Shown in pieces: positions 44,868 through 53,784 of a stretch of 64,000 nt of DNA (position 1 is the first letter of the stretch; the number at the start of each line of letters is the position of its first letter). Source of the stretch: Prevotella sp. UBA2754 (GTDB taxonomy: Bacteria > Bacteroidota > Bacteroidia > Bacteroidales > Bacteroidaceae); contig DEJG01000019.1 of the NCBI GenBank assembly GCA_002353295.1, forward strand, positions 32,427 to 96,426, given 5' to 3'. The translations under genes were made by a program, and so were the position numbers. The notes below the pieces were generated by a model. The model saw nothing but the letters and a program-made list of their open reading frames with translations. It did no database searches and had not been told where the DNA came from.

Positions 44868-45980
44868 ATGAATCTGAAAGACAAGCGTATTGCCGTATTA
44901 CTCTCGGGTGGAGTTGACAGCTCTGTAGTGCTCTATGAATTGGTGCGACAGGGGCTGCAGCCGGATTGCTTCTATATCAAGATCGGTCCTGAGGAAAAGG
45001 AAGAGTGGGATTGTTCTTCTGAAGAGGACTTGGAGATGGCAACCGCTGTCAGCCGCAAGTACGGTTGCAAGTTGGAAGTTGTCGATTGCCACAAAGAATA
45101 TTGGGATCAGGTGAGTGCTTATACTATTAATAAGGTACGCGCAGGACTGACTCCTAATCCTGATGTGATGTGTAATCGTCTCATCAAATTCGGTGCCTTT
45201 GATGAGAAGCGGGGACATGATTACGATCTCATCGCTACAGGACATTACGCCCAGACCGAAGAGGCTATGAGCGATAGCCCGTCACCCAACACCCAACAGC
45301 AAAAATGGCTCTGTACCAGTCCTGACCCTGTAAAGGATCAGACCGACTTCCTGGCACAGATTTACGACTGGCAATTGCAGAAAGCACTCTTCCCCATCGG
45401 TCACATGATGAAGGAAGAAGTGCGCGAAATCGCAGAACGTGAGCATTTGGTAAATGCCAAGCGTAAAGACTCGCAGGGCATCTGTTTTTTGGGTAAAATC
45501 AATTACAACGATTATATTCGTCGTTTCCTGGGCGAAATGCCTGGTGACGTGGTGGAATTGGAAACAGGCAAGAAACTCGGTCAACATAAAGGTCTTTGGT
45601 TTCATACCATCGGTCAGCGTCACGGACTGGGATTTGGAGGTGGACCTTGGTTTGCCGTAAAGAAAGACATGCAACGGAATGTTTTATATGTCAGCAAGGG
45701 GTATGACCCACAGACGGCCTATAAGCAGGATTTCATGTTCAAGGATTTTCATAGCTTGATTCCGGCTGTCACTCATCAGTCCCTGCATACCAGTCAAGCT
45801 GTCACTTTCAAAATACGCCATACCCCAGATTTTCATCGGGCGATTTTGGAGGATAAGGGCGATGGCGTCTATATGGTACATTCCGAAAAACCTATTCACG
45901 GTGTGGCTCCCGGACAATTTTGCGTACTTTATGATGAGGCGCATCATCACTGTCTTGGGTCTGGCGAAATTACACTTTAA
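44868..45980 (+). CDS. mnmA: tRNA-specific 2-thiouridylase MnmA
   Basis: MnmA adds the 2-thio group to U34 of tRNA-Lys, -Glu and -Gln. The 370 residues show the PP-loop SGGVDSSV (13-20), the catalytic Cys102 in NPDVMCNRLIKFG, the second Cys206 in DSQGICFLGK, and the LGQHKGLWFHTIGQRHGLG segment. A polar insertion SPSPNTQQQ near 138-145 is encoded by a heptamer repeat and is not part of the usual family core. The promoter lies directly at the start codon. Confidence 0.95.
   Translation: MNLKDKRIAVLLSGGVDSSVVLYELVRQGLQPDCFYIKIGPEEKEEWDCSSEEDLEMATAVSRKYGCKLEVVDCHKEYWDQVSAYTINKVRAGLTPNPDVMCNRLIKFGAFDEKRGHDYDLIATGHYAQTEEAMSDSPSPNTQQQKWLCTSPDPVKDQTDFLAQIYDWQLQKALFPIGHMMKEEVREIAEREHLVNAKRKDSQGICFLGKINYNDYIRRFLGEMPGDVVELETGKKLGQHKGLWFHTIGQRHGLGFGGGPWFAVKKDMQRNVLYVSKGYDPQTAYKQDFMFKDFHSLIPAVTHQSLHTSQAVTFKIRHTPDFHRAILEDKGDGVYMVHSEKPIHGVAPGQFCVLYDEAHHHCLGSGEITL
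45283..45302 (+). repeat. Heptamer repeat in mnmA
   Basis: Two copies of CACCCAA followed by a CAGCAAA variant, in frame. They encode a polar PNTQQQ insertion and belong to the same A/C-rich heptamer class as in rsgA. Confidence 0.6.
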
Positions 45981-46000
45981 TACTTTTTAGCATAAAAAAG

Positions 46001-46031
46001 TTGCAAATTAAAAGAATGTTGGCTATATTTG
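46001..46031 (+). promoter_or_regulatory. Promoter upstream of a 35-codon ORF
   Basis: TTG (46001-46003), a 20-nt spacer and TATATTTG (46024-46031), followed 48 nt later by the ATG of the small ORF at 46079. Confidence 0.6.
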
Positions 46032-46078
46032 CAACTGACTAACATAAATGTGTCTAAGTTCAACTATAGAATAAGCCT

Positions 46079-46186
46079 ATGAAAACCAAAAAAATGCATG
46101 ACGAGGAGACTTATGAACTCGACAATGTCTACAATGAGGATGATCGCTTCTATAATAGGGGAGATTCGTCAATTTGGTACAATTAA
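46079..46186 (+). CDS. Possible 35-residue acidic peptide
   Basis: The ORF begins MKTKKMHDEETYELDNVYNE and ends with SSIWYN before TAA at 46184. It is acidic and rich in Tyr, Asn and Asp, with no signal peptide and no recognised family. It is supported only by its own promoter and by filling the gap between mnmA and the 46237 gene, whose promoter begins 13 bp after its stop. Coding is plausible but unproven. Confidence 0.4.
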   Translation: MKTKKMHDEETYELDNVYNEDDRFYNRGDSSIWYN

Positions 46187-46198
46187 TCGTTCAAAAAA

Positions 46199-46230
46199 TT
46201 TGGAGATTAGCTGGATTTGCACTAACTTTG
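46199..46230 (+). promoter_or_regulatory. Promoter of the 46237 gene
   Basis: TTTG (46199-46202), a 20-nt spacer and TAACTTTG (46223-46230). The ATG is 7 nt after the -7 box, so the mRNA should be leaderless or nearly so. This excludes the longer TTG-started frame from 46174. Confidence 0.75.
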
Positions 46231-46236
46231 TACCCT

Positions 46237-46824
46237 ATGACAGAAGAATGGCTGAATAGGGCAAAATGGAAAGAAAACGTTATCCTTGTCGACGCAGATT
46301 ACGTCGACAAGGTTGTGTTTAATTTGATAGTTAACTTTGAACGGATGATTGGTCGTCAAATTCCTAAGGCAGATATGGCAAAATGGCTTGAATGTGTGGT
46401 TCTTGACGGCGGTCTTCGTCCAGGAGAGAACGAAACACAGGTCGTATTGCTCTACCAGAAATCGGAATTGGTGAATTTTCAGCCGGGTATGATAGCCGAC
46501 TTAGACGGTAAGGCTTTCCGTGGACCGTTGGGCGAATTCCTGATCAGTTGTGTGCCCGTTGAGGATATGGTGACAAGCGACGAACTGTTTGTAGATTCGA
46601 TGCAGATTATCTGCAATAGTGGTGACGTAAAACGGGCAATGATTATTCCTGATGCTGAACATATATATAATAAGGTACGTGAGGGCTTGCGACATGTCGA
46701 TGACGAAAAGCGCATCACAGTTTTCACCATGCAGCCGTTGGAGGGAGGTCCTTTCCGTCAGGAGATTCTGGGCTATTCTTTGATGGCAGCATTAGGGATT
46801 AAGGCAGAAGAGTTGAAAAACTGA
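46237..46824 (+). CDS. Conserved protein of unknown function
   Basis: A 195-residue soluble protein starting MTEEWLNRAKWKENVILVDA. It has a conserved-looking VDADYVDKVVFNLIVNFERMIGRQIP stretch (split here only by its Asp/Val run) and an ECVVLDGGLRPGENETQVVL segment. It resembles an uncharacterised Bacteroidales family whose number I cannot state with certainty. It is 13 bp upstream of the dehydrogenase gene and likely in one operon with it and recA. No catalytic motif is evident. Confidence 0.72.
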   Translation: MTEEWLNRAKWKENVILVDADYVDKVVFNLIVNFERMIGRQIPKADMAKWLECVVLDGGLRPGENETQVVLLYQKSELVNFQPGMIADLDGKAFRGPLGEFLISCVPVEDMVTSDELFVDSMQIICNSGDVKRAMIIPDAEHIYNKVREGLRHVDDEKRITVFTMQPLEGGPFRQEILGYSLMAALGIKAEELKN

Positions 46825-46837
46825 AAAATTAAAGTAT

Positions 46838-48103
46838 ATGAGTAGAGTATTAATGATTGGTGCAGGTGGCGTAGCCACCGTAGCAGCGTTTAAAATAGCT
46901 CAGAACGCTGATGTGTTTACTGATTTCATGATTGCTTCTCGTCGCAAGTCGAAATGCGACCAGATAGTGAAGGCGATAGAGGGAAAAGGACTGCTAACAC
47001 CTAACAGCCAACAACCTAACCCCATCAAAATCCAGACGGCACAGGTAGATGCCGATGATGTAGAGCAACTGAAAGCACTCTTCACCAGTTATAAGCCTGA
47101 GTTGGTGATTAATCTCGCTTTGCCTTATCAGGATCTGACCATTATGGAAGCCTGTCTGGCTTGTGGTTGTAGCTATCTTGATACAGCAAACTATGAGCCA
47201 AAGGACGAGGCTCATTTCGAATATTCGTGGCAGTGGGCTTATCGTGAGAAGTTCGAGAAGGCTGGACTCACGGCTATTTTGGGCTGTGGTTTCGATCCAG
47301 GTGTGACAAGTATCTATACGGCCTATGCCGCTAAGCATCATTTCGATGCTATCGAGTATTTGGACATTGTCGACTGTAATGCAGGCGACCACCATAAGGC
47401 TTTTGCCACTAATTTCAATCCAGAAATCAACATCCGTGAGATTACCCAAAAAGGTCTCTATTGGGAGAATGGGAAATGGGTAGAGACGGAACCGCTCGAG
47501 ATTCATAAAGATCTGACTTATCCCAATATAGGACCGCGCGACAGTTACTTGTTGCACCATGAGGAAATTGAGTCGTTGGTTATCAACTATCCAACCATTA
47601 AACGTGCTCGTTTCTGGATGACTTTCGGACAGCAGTATTTGAAGCACTTGGAGGTGATCCAGAATATCGGAATGAGCCGTATTGACGAGGTGGAATACGA
47701 GGCTCCGCTGGCAGACGGCACTGGTACAGCCAAGGTCAAGATTGTTCCTCTGCAGTTCTTGAAGGCTGTATTGCCTAACCCTCAGGATTTGGGTGAAAAC
47801 TACGAAGGCGAAACCTCTATCGGTTGTCGGATTCGCGGTGTCGGCAAGGATGGCAAGGAACATACCTATTATGTATACAACAACTGCTCTCACCGTGCAG
47901 CTTATGAAGAGACGGGTATGCAGGGAGTCAGCTATACCACTGGTGTTCCAGCAATGATTGGTGCCATGATGTTCTGCAAAGGACTGTGGAAGAAACCTGG
48001 TGTGCACAATGTCGAGGAGTTTGACCCAGATCCGTTTATGGAGCAGCTTAACAAACAAGGTTTGCCTTGGCACGAAATTCATGATGAAGATTTGGAATTA
48101 TAA
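46838..48103 (+). CDS. Saccharopine dehydrogenase-like enzyme, probably carboxynorspermidine dehydrogenase
   Basis: A 421-residue NAD(P)-dependent enzyme. It has an N-terminal Rossmann motif MIGAGGVATVAAFKIAQ, INLALPYQDLTIMEACL, and SYLDTANYEPKDEA with ILGCGFDPGVTSIYTAYA, which match carboxynorspermidine synthase of the alternative spermidine route (aspartate semialdehyde plus a diamine). A polar TPNSQQPNP insertion near residue 54 is encoded by heptamer repeats. It lies 13 bp after the 46237 gene and 21 bp before recA. The decarboxylase partner nspC is not in the window. Confidence 0.87.
   Translation: MSRVLMIGAGGVATVAAFKIAQNADVFTDFMIASRRKSKCDQIVKAIEGKGLLTPNSQQPNPIKIQTAQVDADDVEQLKALFTSYKPELVINLALPYQDLTIMEACLACGCSYLDTANYEPKDEAHFEYSWQWAYREKFEKAGLTAILGCGFDPGVTSIYTAYAAKHHFDAIEYLDIVDCNAGDHHKAFATNFNPEINIREITQKGLYWENGKWVETEPLEIHKDLTYPNIGPRDSYLLHHEEIESLVINYPTIKRARFWMTFGQQYLKHLEVIQNIGMSRIDEVEYEAPLADGTGTAKVKIVPLQFLKAVLPNPQDLGENYEGETSIGCRIRGVGKDGKEHTYYVYNNCSHRAAYEETGMQGVSYTTGVPAMIGAMMFCKGLWKKPGVHNVEEFDPDPFMEQLNKQGLPWHEIHDEDLEL
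46994..47021 (+). repeat. Heptamer repeat in the dehydrogenase gene
   Basis: Four degenerate 7-nt units (CTAACAC, CTAACAG, CCAACAA, CCTAACC) in frame near the N-terminus. They are of the same CCAACAG family as in rsgA. Confidence 0.7.
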
Positions 48104-48124
48104 AATTAAAACAATAAATAAACT

Positions 48125-49153
48125 ATGGCAAAGAAAGAAGAAGCTAATGAACAGCTGTCTCCGCAACAGGAGAAAATGAAAGCACTGCAGGCTGCCATGC
48201 AGAAGATAGAAAAAGACTTCGGCAAAGGCAGCATCATGCGCTTGGGTGATGAGCAGGTGATGAATGTGGAAGTGATTCCTACGGGAAGTATCGGACTGGA
48301 TATGGCTTTGGGTGTCGGTGGTTATCCTAAGGGACGTATCATCGAGATATATGGACCAGAGTCTTCTGGTAAGACCACACTGGCTATTCATGCGATAGCT
48401 GAGGCTCAGAAAGCTGGTGGCATTGCTGCGTTTATTGATGCAGAACATGCTTTCGATCGCTTCTATGCTCAGAAATTGGGTGTGGATGTTGACAATCTGT
48501 GGATTTCCCAACCTGATAATGGTGAACAGGCTCTCGAGATTGCTGATCAGTTGATACGCTCCAGTGCTGTAGATATTCTGGTCGTTGACTCTGTGGCAGC
48601 CCTGACTCCTAAAAAGGAAATAGAAGGTGACATGGGTGACTCTGCTGTGGGGCTGCAGGCTCGTTTGATGAGTCAGGCTCTCCGCAAACTGACATCTACC
48701 ATTTCTAAGACTAATACAACTTGTATTTTCATTAACCAGTTGCGTGAGAAGATTGGTGTCATGTTTGGCAATCCAGAGACCACCACTGGTGGTAATGCAC
48801 TGAAATTCTATGCTTCTGTCCGTATTGATGTGCGTAAGTCGTCGCCCATCAAGGATGGTGATAATGTAGTGGGCAATCTGACAAAGGTGAAGATTGTGAA
48901 GAACAAAGTGGCTCCTCCATTCCGCAAGGCTGAGTTTGAAATCATCTTTGGTGAGGGCATCTCTAAGATCGGAGAAATTATCGACTTGGCTACTGAATTC
49001 GATATCATTAAGAAGAGTGGCTCTTGGTTCAGTTATGAGGACTCGAAGTTGGCCCAGGGACGTGATGCTACCAAGCAGTTGCTCAAGGACAACCCGGAAC
49101 TCTGCGAAGAACTGGAAGCTAAAATAAAAGAAAAACTAGCTGAGATGGCATAA
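48125..49153 (+). CDS. recA: Recombinase RecA
   Basis: The DNA strand-exchange and SOS co-protease protein, 342 residues. Motifs include [11 protein letters not shown], Walker [10 protein letters not shown], Walker [11 protein letters not shown], the L1 region with [15 protein letters not shown], the [19 protein letters not shown] loop and [12 protein letters not shown]. The C-terminal tail is short and acidic. No LexA box or separate promoter was seen in the 21-bp gap, so it is probably transcribed from upstream. A strong terminator follows. Confidence 0.98.
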   Translation: MAKKEEANEQLSPQQEKMKALQAAMQKIEKDFGKGSIMRLGDEQVMNVEVIPTGSIGLDMALGVGGYPKGRIIEIYGPESSGKTTLAIHAIAEAQKAGGIAAFIDAEHAFDRFYAQKLGVDVDNLWISQPDNGEQALEIADQLIRSSAVDILVVDSVAALTPKKEIEGDMGDSAVGLQARLMSQALRKLTSTISKTNTTCIFINQLREKIGVMFGNPETTTGGNALKFYASVRIDVRKSSPIKDGDNVVGNLTKVKIVKNKVAPPFRKAEFEIIFGEGISKIGEIIDLATEFDIIKKSGSWFSYEDSKLAQGRDATKQLLKDNPELCEELEAKIKEKLAEMA

Positions 49154-49159
49154 AAGAAG

Positions 49160-49192
49160 AAGTGGAAGTCACACTGACTTCCACTTTTTTTT
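49160..49192 (+). terminator. Intrinsic terminator of recA
   Basis: A 12-bp stem AAGTGGAAGTCA / TGACTTCCACTT with a CAC loop, running into eight T. It lies between recA and the convergent 49204 gene. Confidence 0.92.
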
Positions 49193-49203
49193 ATGGTGTA
49201 CTA

Positions 49204-50568
49204 TTATTTCTTTTTCTTTCTAGTAGCGGGTGTCGCTGTCTCATTTCTACGTGGTGTGCGGATGCCAATCACATTGCCTGTCTTGCCGAACTGAACAATC
49301 AACCACGACTTGGTGCGCTTATAAATCCACTCATAGCGTCCATCACTGGTTTCTGCCTTATTGTCAGGCTCACCGACAGCCATCTCCACTTCTTCTTCTG
49401 TCATGCCCATACCTACGCGACCCTCGCGAATCATGGTACGTGTGGCTGCATTCGTGTTACGCAGACGACCTTCGCCAAAGCCGAATAGATAGCCGAAGTA
49501 GTCTTCCTTCTGTCCGTCAATGTCGCCCACAACGCTTTCATTCACAAAGGTAACGTCTTTCGTGTATACACGACCTGTCTCAGACTCTGTCAGTGTCAAT
49601 GTGACATAGTTGCTGTTGTGGACAGGTGCCATACCGTCAATGCGGAATCCCATCAGCTTAGGCACTTTCACCTTTCTGTTGTCTTTACCGCCACCCTTGG
49701 TAGTCATCGTGGTAGCATATTTGGTATAGACGGTCTTGCCCATATACTGGGCATAGTCGCCCGATACTTTTGTCTCAGCTGTCAGCATGTCAAACGAACC
49801 GTAGAAGGCAAATTTCTCGTTATCCACAATGAATTCGTCATCACGAAGACTGCAGTTGGTCTTACTGAGGGCCACATTCTGGTAGAACTCATTACCGTTC
49901 TTGTCGGCAACGATAATCTTCACGGGGAAGTCACGAGTACCCACGCCGACGTCTACCACTTTAACCTCCATGCCTTTCTCTACCTTCACTTCGTTATAGC
50001 TGTCACTCTCGTAATCTACATCTACCCGATAGTCTGTGGAACGGGTAATAAGCGACTGGCCCTTCAACTTCTCACGGGCAATGTCAACGTCACCCAGATA
50101 TGCCAATGTGGGTACGCCCTTCTTGCTGTAGCAGTAGTCCTCGAATTCTCCGTTGGGCAACTCAAAATAGTATTTCTTGTTGTCTTCTTGACAGGTGAAG
50201 TTCATCCGAGCCCTGCCGTTGGAACCTACAGAGTGATTGTTGTAAATCATGATCTTGTGGCGCAGACGTCCACTGGATACTTCTTTGCCAGTACCTGCAT
50301 CGCGGAATGTGTTGACTACCAAGTCATACTTTTCGGGCAATACCATAAATTTCATACCGTTCTGCCAGTCACAAAGGCTGTAATAGCGGAAATTCTGACT
50401 GACGAAATCAGTGCCTTGCGGTTCTTCTTCTTTCGTGTCTTTTTTGACAACGGCCTTCGCTTCTGCTTTCTTTACTCCTTTCGTTTTAACGATGTAGGAA
50501 TCGGCACTCTGAGCCATTACAGCGGTTGCTGCAAATGCCAGACCTGCCAGAATCATCAGTTTCTTCAT
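49204..50568 (-). CDS. Secreted protein with C-terminal BamE/SmpA-like domain
   Basis: A 454-residue exported protein with a signal peptide (MKKLMILAGLAFAATAVMAQ). The bulk (about 50-370) is a beta-rich region I cannot assign. Near the end, IREGRVGMGMTEEEVEMAVG followed by EPDNKAETSDGRYEWIY and VQFGKTGNVIGIR matches the pattern of the SmpA/OmlA (BamE) fold. The C-terminus is Lys-rich. It is divergent from dnaK and convergent with recA. It is too large to be BamE itself. Confidence 0.78.
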   Translation of the reverse strand: MKKLMILAGLAFAATAVMAQSADSYIVKTKGVKKAEAKAVVKKDTKEEEPQGTDFVSQNFRYYSLCDWQNGMKFMVLPEKYDLVVNTFRDAGTGKEVSSGRLRHKIMIYNNHSVGSNGRARMNFTCQEDNKKYYFELPNGEFEDYCYSKKGVPTLAYLGDVDIAREKLKGQSLITRSTDYRVDVDYESDSYNEVKVEKGMEVKVVDVGVGTRDFPVKIIVADKNGNEFYQNVALSKTNCSLRDDEFIVDNEKFAFYGSFDMLTAETKVSGDYAQYMGKTVYTKYATTMTTKGGGKDNRKVKVPKLMGFRIDGMAPVHNSNYVTLTLTESETGRVYTKDVTFVNESVVGDIDGQKEDYFGYLFGFGEGRLRNTNAATRTMIREGRVGMGMTEEEVEMAVGEPDNKAETSDGRYEWIYKRTKSWLIVQFGKTGNVIGIRTPRRNETATPATRKKKK

Positions 50569-50606
50569 AGGTATAATTGTTCTTTGTTATATTACGTAAT
50601 ATGATG

Positions 50607-50614
50607 CAAAGATA
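50607..50614 (-). promoter_or_regulatory. -7 box of the 49204 gene
   Basis: TATCTTTG on the minus strand, 38 nt before the start codon at 50568. A TTTTGGCACA arm lies about 20 nt further upstream. Confidence 0.6.
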
Positions 50615-50632
50615 TAAATAATTTTTGATACT

Positions 50633-50690
50633 TGTGCCAAAATGTCGTGACAATCAGTCATTTTTCTTCATTTTTTTTGATTTTGGCACA
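50633..50690. promoter_or_regulatory. Inverted repeat TGTGCCAAAA / TTTTGGCACA between divergent genes
   Basis: Perfect 10-bp arms at 50633-50642 and 50681-50690 enclose 38 nt. The right arm overlaps the -24 part of the sigma-54-like site of dnaK, and the left arm lies at the -33 region of the divergent gene, so one regulator could touch both promoters (inference). Confidence 0.5.
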
Positions 50691-50700
50691 TGCTTTGCTA
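50683..50700 (+). promoter_or_regulatory. Sigma-54-like -24/-12 site upstream of dnaK
   Basis: TTGGCACATGCTTTGCTA has GG (50685-50686) and GC (50697-50698) exactly 10 nt apart and fits the TGGCAC-N5-TTGC consensus. It would start transcription near 50710, about 40 nt before the dnaK ATG. No TAnnTTTG box is found at a usable position. Confidence 0.5.
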
Positions 50701-50749
50701 TAAAATCGATGTCAAATAACGCATATTAATAATAAAAATAGATACAATT

Positions 50750-52678
50750 ATGGGAAAAATTATTGGAATTGACTTAGGAACAACCAACAGCTGTGTTGCC
50801 GTATTCGAAGGTAACGAACCTGTGGTTATCGCTAACAGCGAAGGTAAGCGTACTACTCCTTCTGTAGTAGGCTTTGTTGAGAACGGTGAGCGTAAGATTG
50901 GTGACCCTGCTAAGCGTCAGGCTATTACCAACCCCAAGAAGACCGTTTACTCTATCAAGCGTTTTATGGGTGAGAACTGGCAACAGACAGAAAAGGAGAT
51001 TTCTCGCGTACCTTATACAGTTGTCAACGAAGGTGGCTACCCACGTGTTGACATCGACGGACGCAAGTATACTCCTCAGGAGATTTCGGCTATGGTGCTG
51101 CAGAAGATGAAGAAGACGGCCGAGGATTATCTGGGGCAGGAAGTAACCGATGCGGTTATCACCGTACCTGCCTACTTCTCTGACTCTCAGCGTCAGGCTA
51201 CCAAGGAGGCTGGTCAGATTGCCGGTCTGAATGTTCGCCGTATCGTCAACGAGCCTACAGCCGCAGCTCTTGCTTACGGTGTCGACAAGGCCAACAAGGA
51301 CATGAAGATTGCTGTATTCGACCTCGGTGGTGGTACGTTCGATATCTCTATCCTGGAGTTCGGCGGTGGCGTGTTCGAGGTTCTTTCTACCAATGGTGAT
51401 ACTCACCTGGGTGGTGATGACTTCGACCAGGTAATCATCGACTGGCTGGTACAGGAGTTCAAGAACGACGAGGGTGCCGACCTGAAAGCCGACCCAATGG
51501 CTATGCAGCGCCTGAAAGAGGCTGCCGAGAAGGCTAAGATCGAACTGTCAAGTTCTACTTCTACAGAGATCAACCTTCCTTACATCATGCCTGTAGGCGG
51601 TGTACCTAAGCACTTGGTAAAGACACTGACTCGCGCTAAGTTCGAGCAGTTGGCACACGGACTCATCCAGGCTTGTCTGGCTCCATGTCAGAAGGCTATC
51701 GCTGATGCCAAACTGAATACTGCCGATATCGATGAGGTCATCCTCGTAGGTGGTTCAAGCCGTATTCCTGCCGTTCAGGAACTCGTAAAGAACTACTTCG
51801 GCAAGGAGCCTTCAAAGGGTGTTAACCCTGATGAGGTAGTAGCCGTTGGTGCTTCTATTCAGGGTGCTATTCTGAACAAGGAAGGTGGCGTAGGCGACAT
51901 CGTGCTGCTCGACGTTACTCCTCTGACACTGGGTATTGAGACCATGGGTGGTGTTATGACCAAACTGATTGAGGCCAACACGACAATTCCTTGCAAGAAG
52001 AGCGAGACCTTCTCTACAGCAGCCGACAACCAGACTGAGGTTACCATCCACGTACTGCAGGGTGAGCGCCCAATGGCCAACCAGAACAAGTCTATCGGTC
52101 AGTTCAACCTGACTGGTATCGCTCCAGCCCGTCGTGGTATTCCTCAGATTGAGGTAACCTTCGATATTGATGCCAATGGTATTCTGAAGGTAAGTGCCAA
52201 GGATAAGGCTACTGGTAAGGAACAGGCTATCCGCATCGAGGCTTCGTCAGGTCTTTCTCAGGATGAGATCAACCGCATGAAGGCTGAGGCTGAGCAGAAT
52301 GCCGAGAACGATAAGAAGGAGCGCGAGCGAATCGATAAGATGAATCAGGCCGACTCTATGATTTTCCAGACAGAGAATCAGTTGAAGGAGATTGGCGACA
52401 AGATTCCTGCAGAGCACAAGCCCGCTATCGAGAATGCCCTCCAGCAGTTGAAGGATGCCCACAAGTCTGGCGACATCGCAGCCATCGACAATGCCATGAA
52501 TGCCCTCAACCAGGCTTGGCAGACTGCCTCACAGCAGATGTACCAGGGAGCCCAGGCTGGTCCTCAGCCAGGTGCCGACCAGCAGCAAGGTCCTTTCTAC
52601 AACCAGCAGGCAGGCGGTCAGCAGCAAGCTCCAAAGGATGAGAACATCCAGGACGCCGACTTTGAGGAGGTGAAGTAA
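50750..52678 (+). CDS. dnaK: Molecular chaperone DnaK (Hsp70)
   Basis: The 642-residue Hsp70 binds exposed hydrophobic peptides with DnaJ/GrpE. The ATPase domain shows [17 protein letters not shown], the phosphate-2 segment [14 protein letters not shown] and [11 protein letters not shown]. The substrate-binding domain has [17 protein letters not shown], and the C-terminal lid ends in a Gln/Gly/Pro-rich linker and DADFEEVK. No grpE or dnaJ is adjacent. A terminator follows. Confidence 0.98.
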   Translation: MGKIIGIDLGTTNSCVAVFEGNEPVVIANSEGKRTTPSVVGFVENGERKIGDPAKRQAITNPKKTVYSIKRFMGENWQQTEKEISRVPYTVVNEGGYPRVDIDGRKYTPQEISAMVLQKMKKTAEDYLGQEVTDAVITVPAYFSDSQRQATKEAGQIAGLNVRRIVNEPTAAALAYGVDKANKDMKIAVFDLGGGTFDISILEFGGGVFEVLSTNGDTHLGGDDFDQVIIDWLVQEFKNDEGADLKADPMAMQRLKEAAEKAKIELSSSTSTEINLPYIMPVGGVPKHLVKTLTRAKFEQLAHGLIQACLAPCQKAIADAKLNTADIDEVILVGGSSRIPAVQELVKNYFGKEPSKGVNPDEVVAVGASIQGAILNKEGGVGDIVLLDVTPLTLGIETMGGVMTKLIEANTTIPCKKSETFSTAADNQTEVTIHVLQGERPMANQNKSIGQFNLTGIAPARRGIPQIEVTFDIDANGILKVSAKDKATGKEQAIRIEASSGLSQDEINRMKAEAEQNAENDKKERERIDKMNQADSMIFQTENQLKEIGDKIPAEHKPAIENALQQLKDAHKSGDIAAIDNAMNALNQAWQTASQQMYQGAQAGPQPGADQQQGPFYNQQAGGQQQAPKDENIQDADFEEVK

Positions 52679-52704
52679 GGCAACGCTAAATATCAAAAAT
52701 CAAG

Positions 52705-52742
52705 AAAGCCCGTATAAGTCAAGTGCTTGTGCGGGCTTTTTT
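52705..52742 (+). terminator. Terminator of dnaK
   Basis: AAAGCCCG (52705-52712) pairs with CGGGCTTT (52732-52739) around a loop containing a second small inverted repeat, and the stem runs into a T-tract to 52742. Confidence 0.8.
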
Positions 52743-52763
52743 CGGAAAAACAAATATCATCAG

Positions 52764-53717
52764 ATGAAGACAAAGATAGTTTATGCCGTAGTGAGTGACG
52801 AAAAGGATGTTTACTTGGAAGAGGTATTCCTCTCCACCTATTCTCTTCGGCGCCACAATCCTGATGCTTTCGTGGAATTGGTGGTTGACAGCAAAACCGA
52901 TGCAACCATCAAGGGCGACAGGGAAAAGATGTTGAAGTATGTCAGTAAGAAGACAGTGGTCAACGTGCCCGGCCATTACAACAAGGTGCAGACATCACGC
53001 TATCTAAAGACCAGTCTGAGGCAGACGGTAGAGGGTGACTTTCTGTTTATCGACTCCGATACCATCGTAACCGACAGCTTGGCAGAAGCCGACTCGCTGA
53101 CCGGCAACGTGATGATGGTTCTCGACTACCACGTATCGCTCCTGCAGCGTTATAACGCCAAATCTGTTCGTCGGCGACTGAAAGCGACCGGCGTGGATTG
53201 GAACATCGCGATGCCCTACTACAACAGCGGCATTATGTACGTCAAAGACTGCGAGGAGAGTCGCCGTCTCTTTGAAGTCTGGCATGAAAAATGGAAGAAT
53301 AACGTCGAAACTGCCGGCATACACTTCGACCAGATACCGCTGGCATACGCCAACGAAGTCACTTCGCATACTATCACCGAGTTGGACGGGGTGTGGAATT
53401 GTCAGATTATGAACAACGGACTGCCCTTCCTCAACCGTGCAAAGATAATACACTACTTCATGTCGTTCGCCAGCATCCGTGCAGCCAAGCCTTATCGCTT
53501 CCACGACAAACAGTTGCTGCTCGACATCCGCAAGGAGGGAGACATACCCGCCCACATAGCCGACATGGTAGGGCGAGCCAAAGAGATGTTCTTGATACCC
53601 AACCAGATAGCAGCAGACAGCGAGATTGCCTTGCTGAACAACAGCCTCTACAAGCTGTACTTATCTCACCCTCGCATCTATTCATTCTTTAACACCATCG
53701 CCCGCTATATCCTCTAA
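52764..53717 (+). CDS. GT-A fold glycosyltransferase (GT8-like)
   Basis: A 317-residue cytoplasmic protein. The N-terminal strand IVYAVVSDEKDVYLEEVFLS, the metal-binding DxD in FLFIDSDTIV and the later PYYNSGIMYVKD and HFDQIPLAYA segments follow the layout of GT8-type nucleotide-sugar transferases. IIHYFMSF probably carries the second metal-binding His. Donor and acceptor are unknown. No other polysaccharide genes are adjacent. It sits between dnaK and fic and shows no promoter of its own that I could see. Confidence 0.83.
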   Translation: MKTKIVYAVVSDEKDVYLEEVFLSTYSLRRHNPDAFVELVVDSKTDATIKGDREKMLKYVSKKTVVNVPGHYNKVQTSRYLKTSLRQTVEGDFLFIDSDTIVTDSLAEADSLTGNVMMVLDYHVSLLQRYNAKSVRRRLKATGVDWNIAMPYYNSGIMYVKDCEESRRLFEVWHEKWKNNVETAGIHFDQIPLAYANEVTSHTITELDGVWNCQIMNNGLPFLNRAKIIHYFMSFASIRAAKPYRFHDKQLLLDIRKEGDIPAHIADMVGRAKEMFLIPNQIAADSEIALLNNSLYKLYLSHPRIYSFFNTIARYIL

Positions 53718-53724
53718 AGCTGAC

Positions 53725-53771
53725 AAATTCTTGCTAATTTTGCAAAAACTTGCAAGAATTGGCAAGAATTT
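53725..53771. promoter_or_regulatory. GCAAGAATT boxes in the fic promoter region
   Basis: AAATTCTTGC (53725-53734, inverted) is the exact complement of GCAAGAATTT (53762-53771). A third copy, GCAAGAATT, sits at 53752-53760. They precede the -7 box at 53785, and a second possible -7 box, TAATTTTG, is at 53735-53742. A role as operator for the Fic protein's C-terminal winged helix is an inference. Confidence 0.55.
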
Positions 53772-53784
53772 AAAATATTATTTA

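Noticed and set aside
46994..48082. A 362-codon minus-strand open frame opposite the saccharopine-dehydrogenase-like gene
   Set aside because: The + strand product has clear Rossmann and family motifs across the whole span. The antisense translation is low-complexity and unlike any family.
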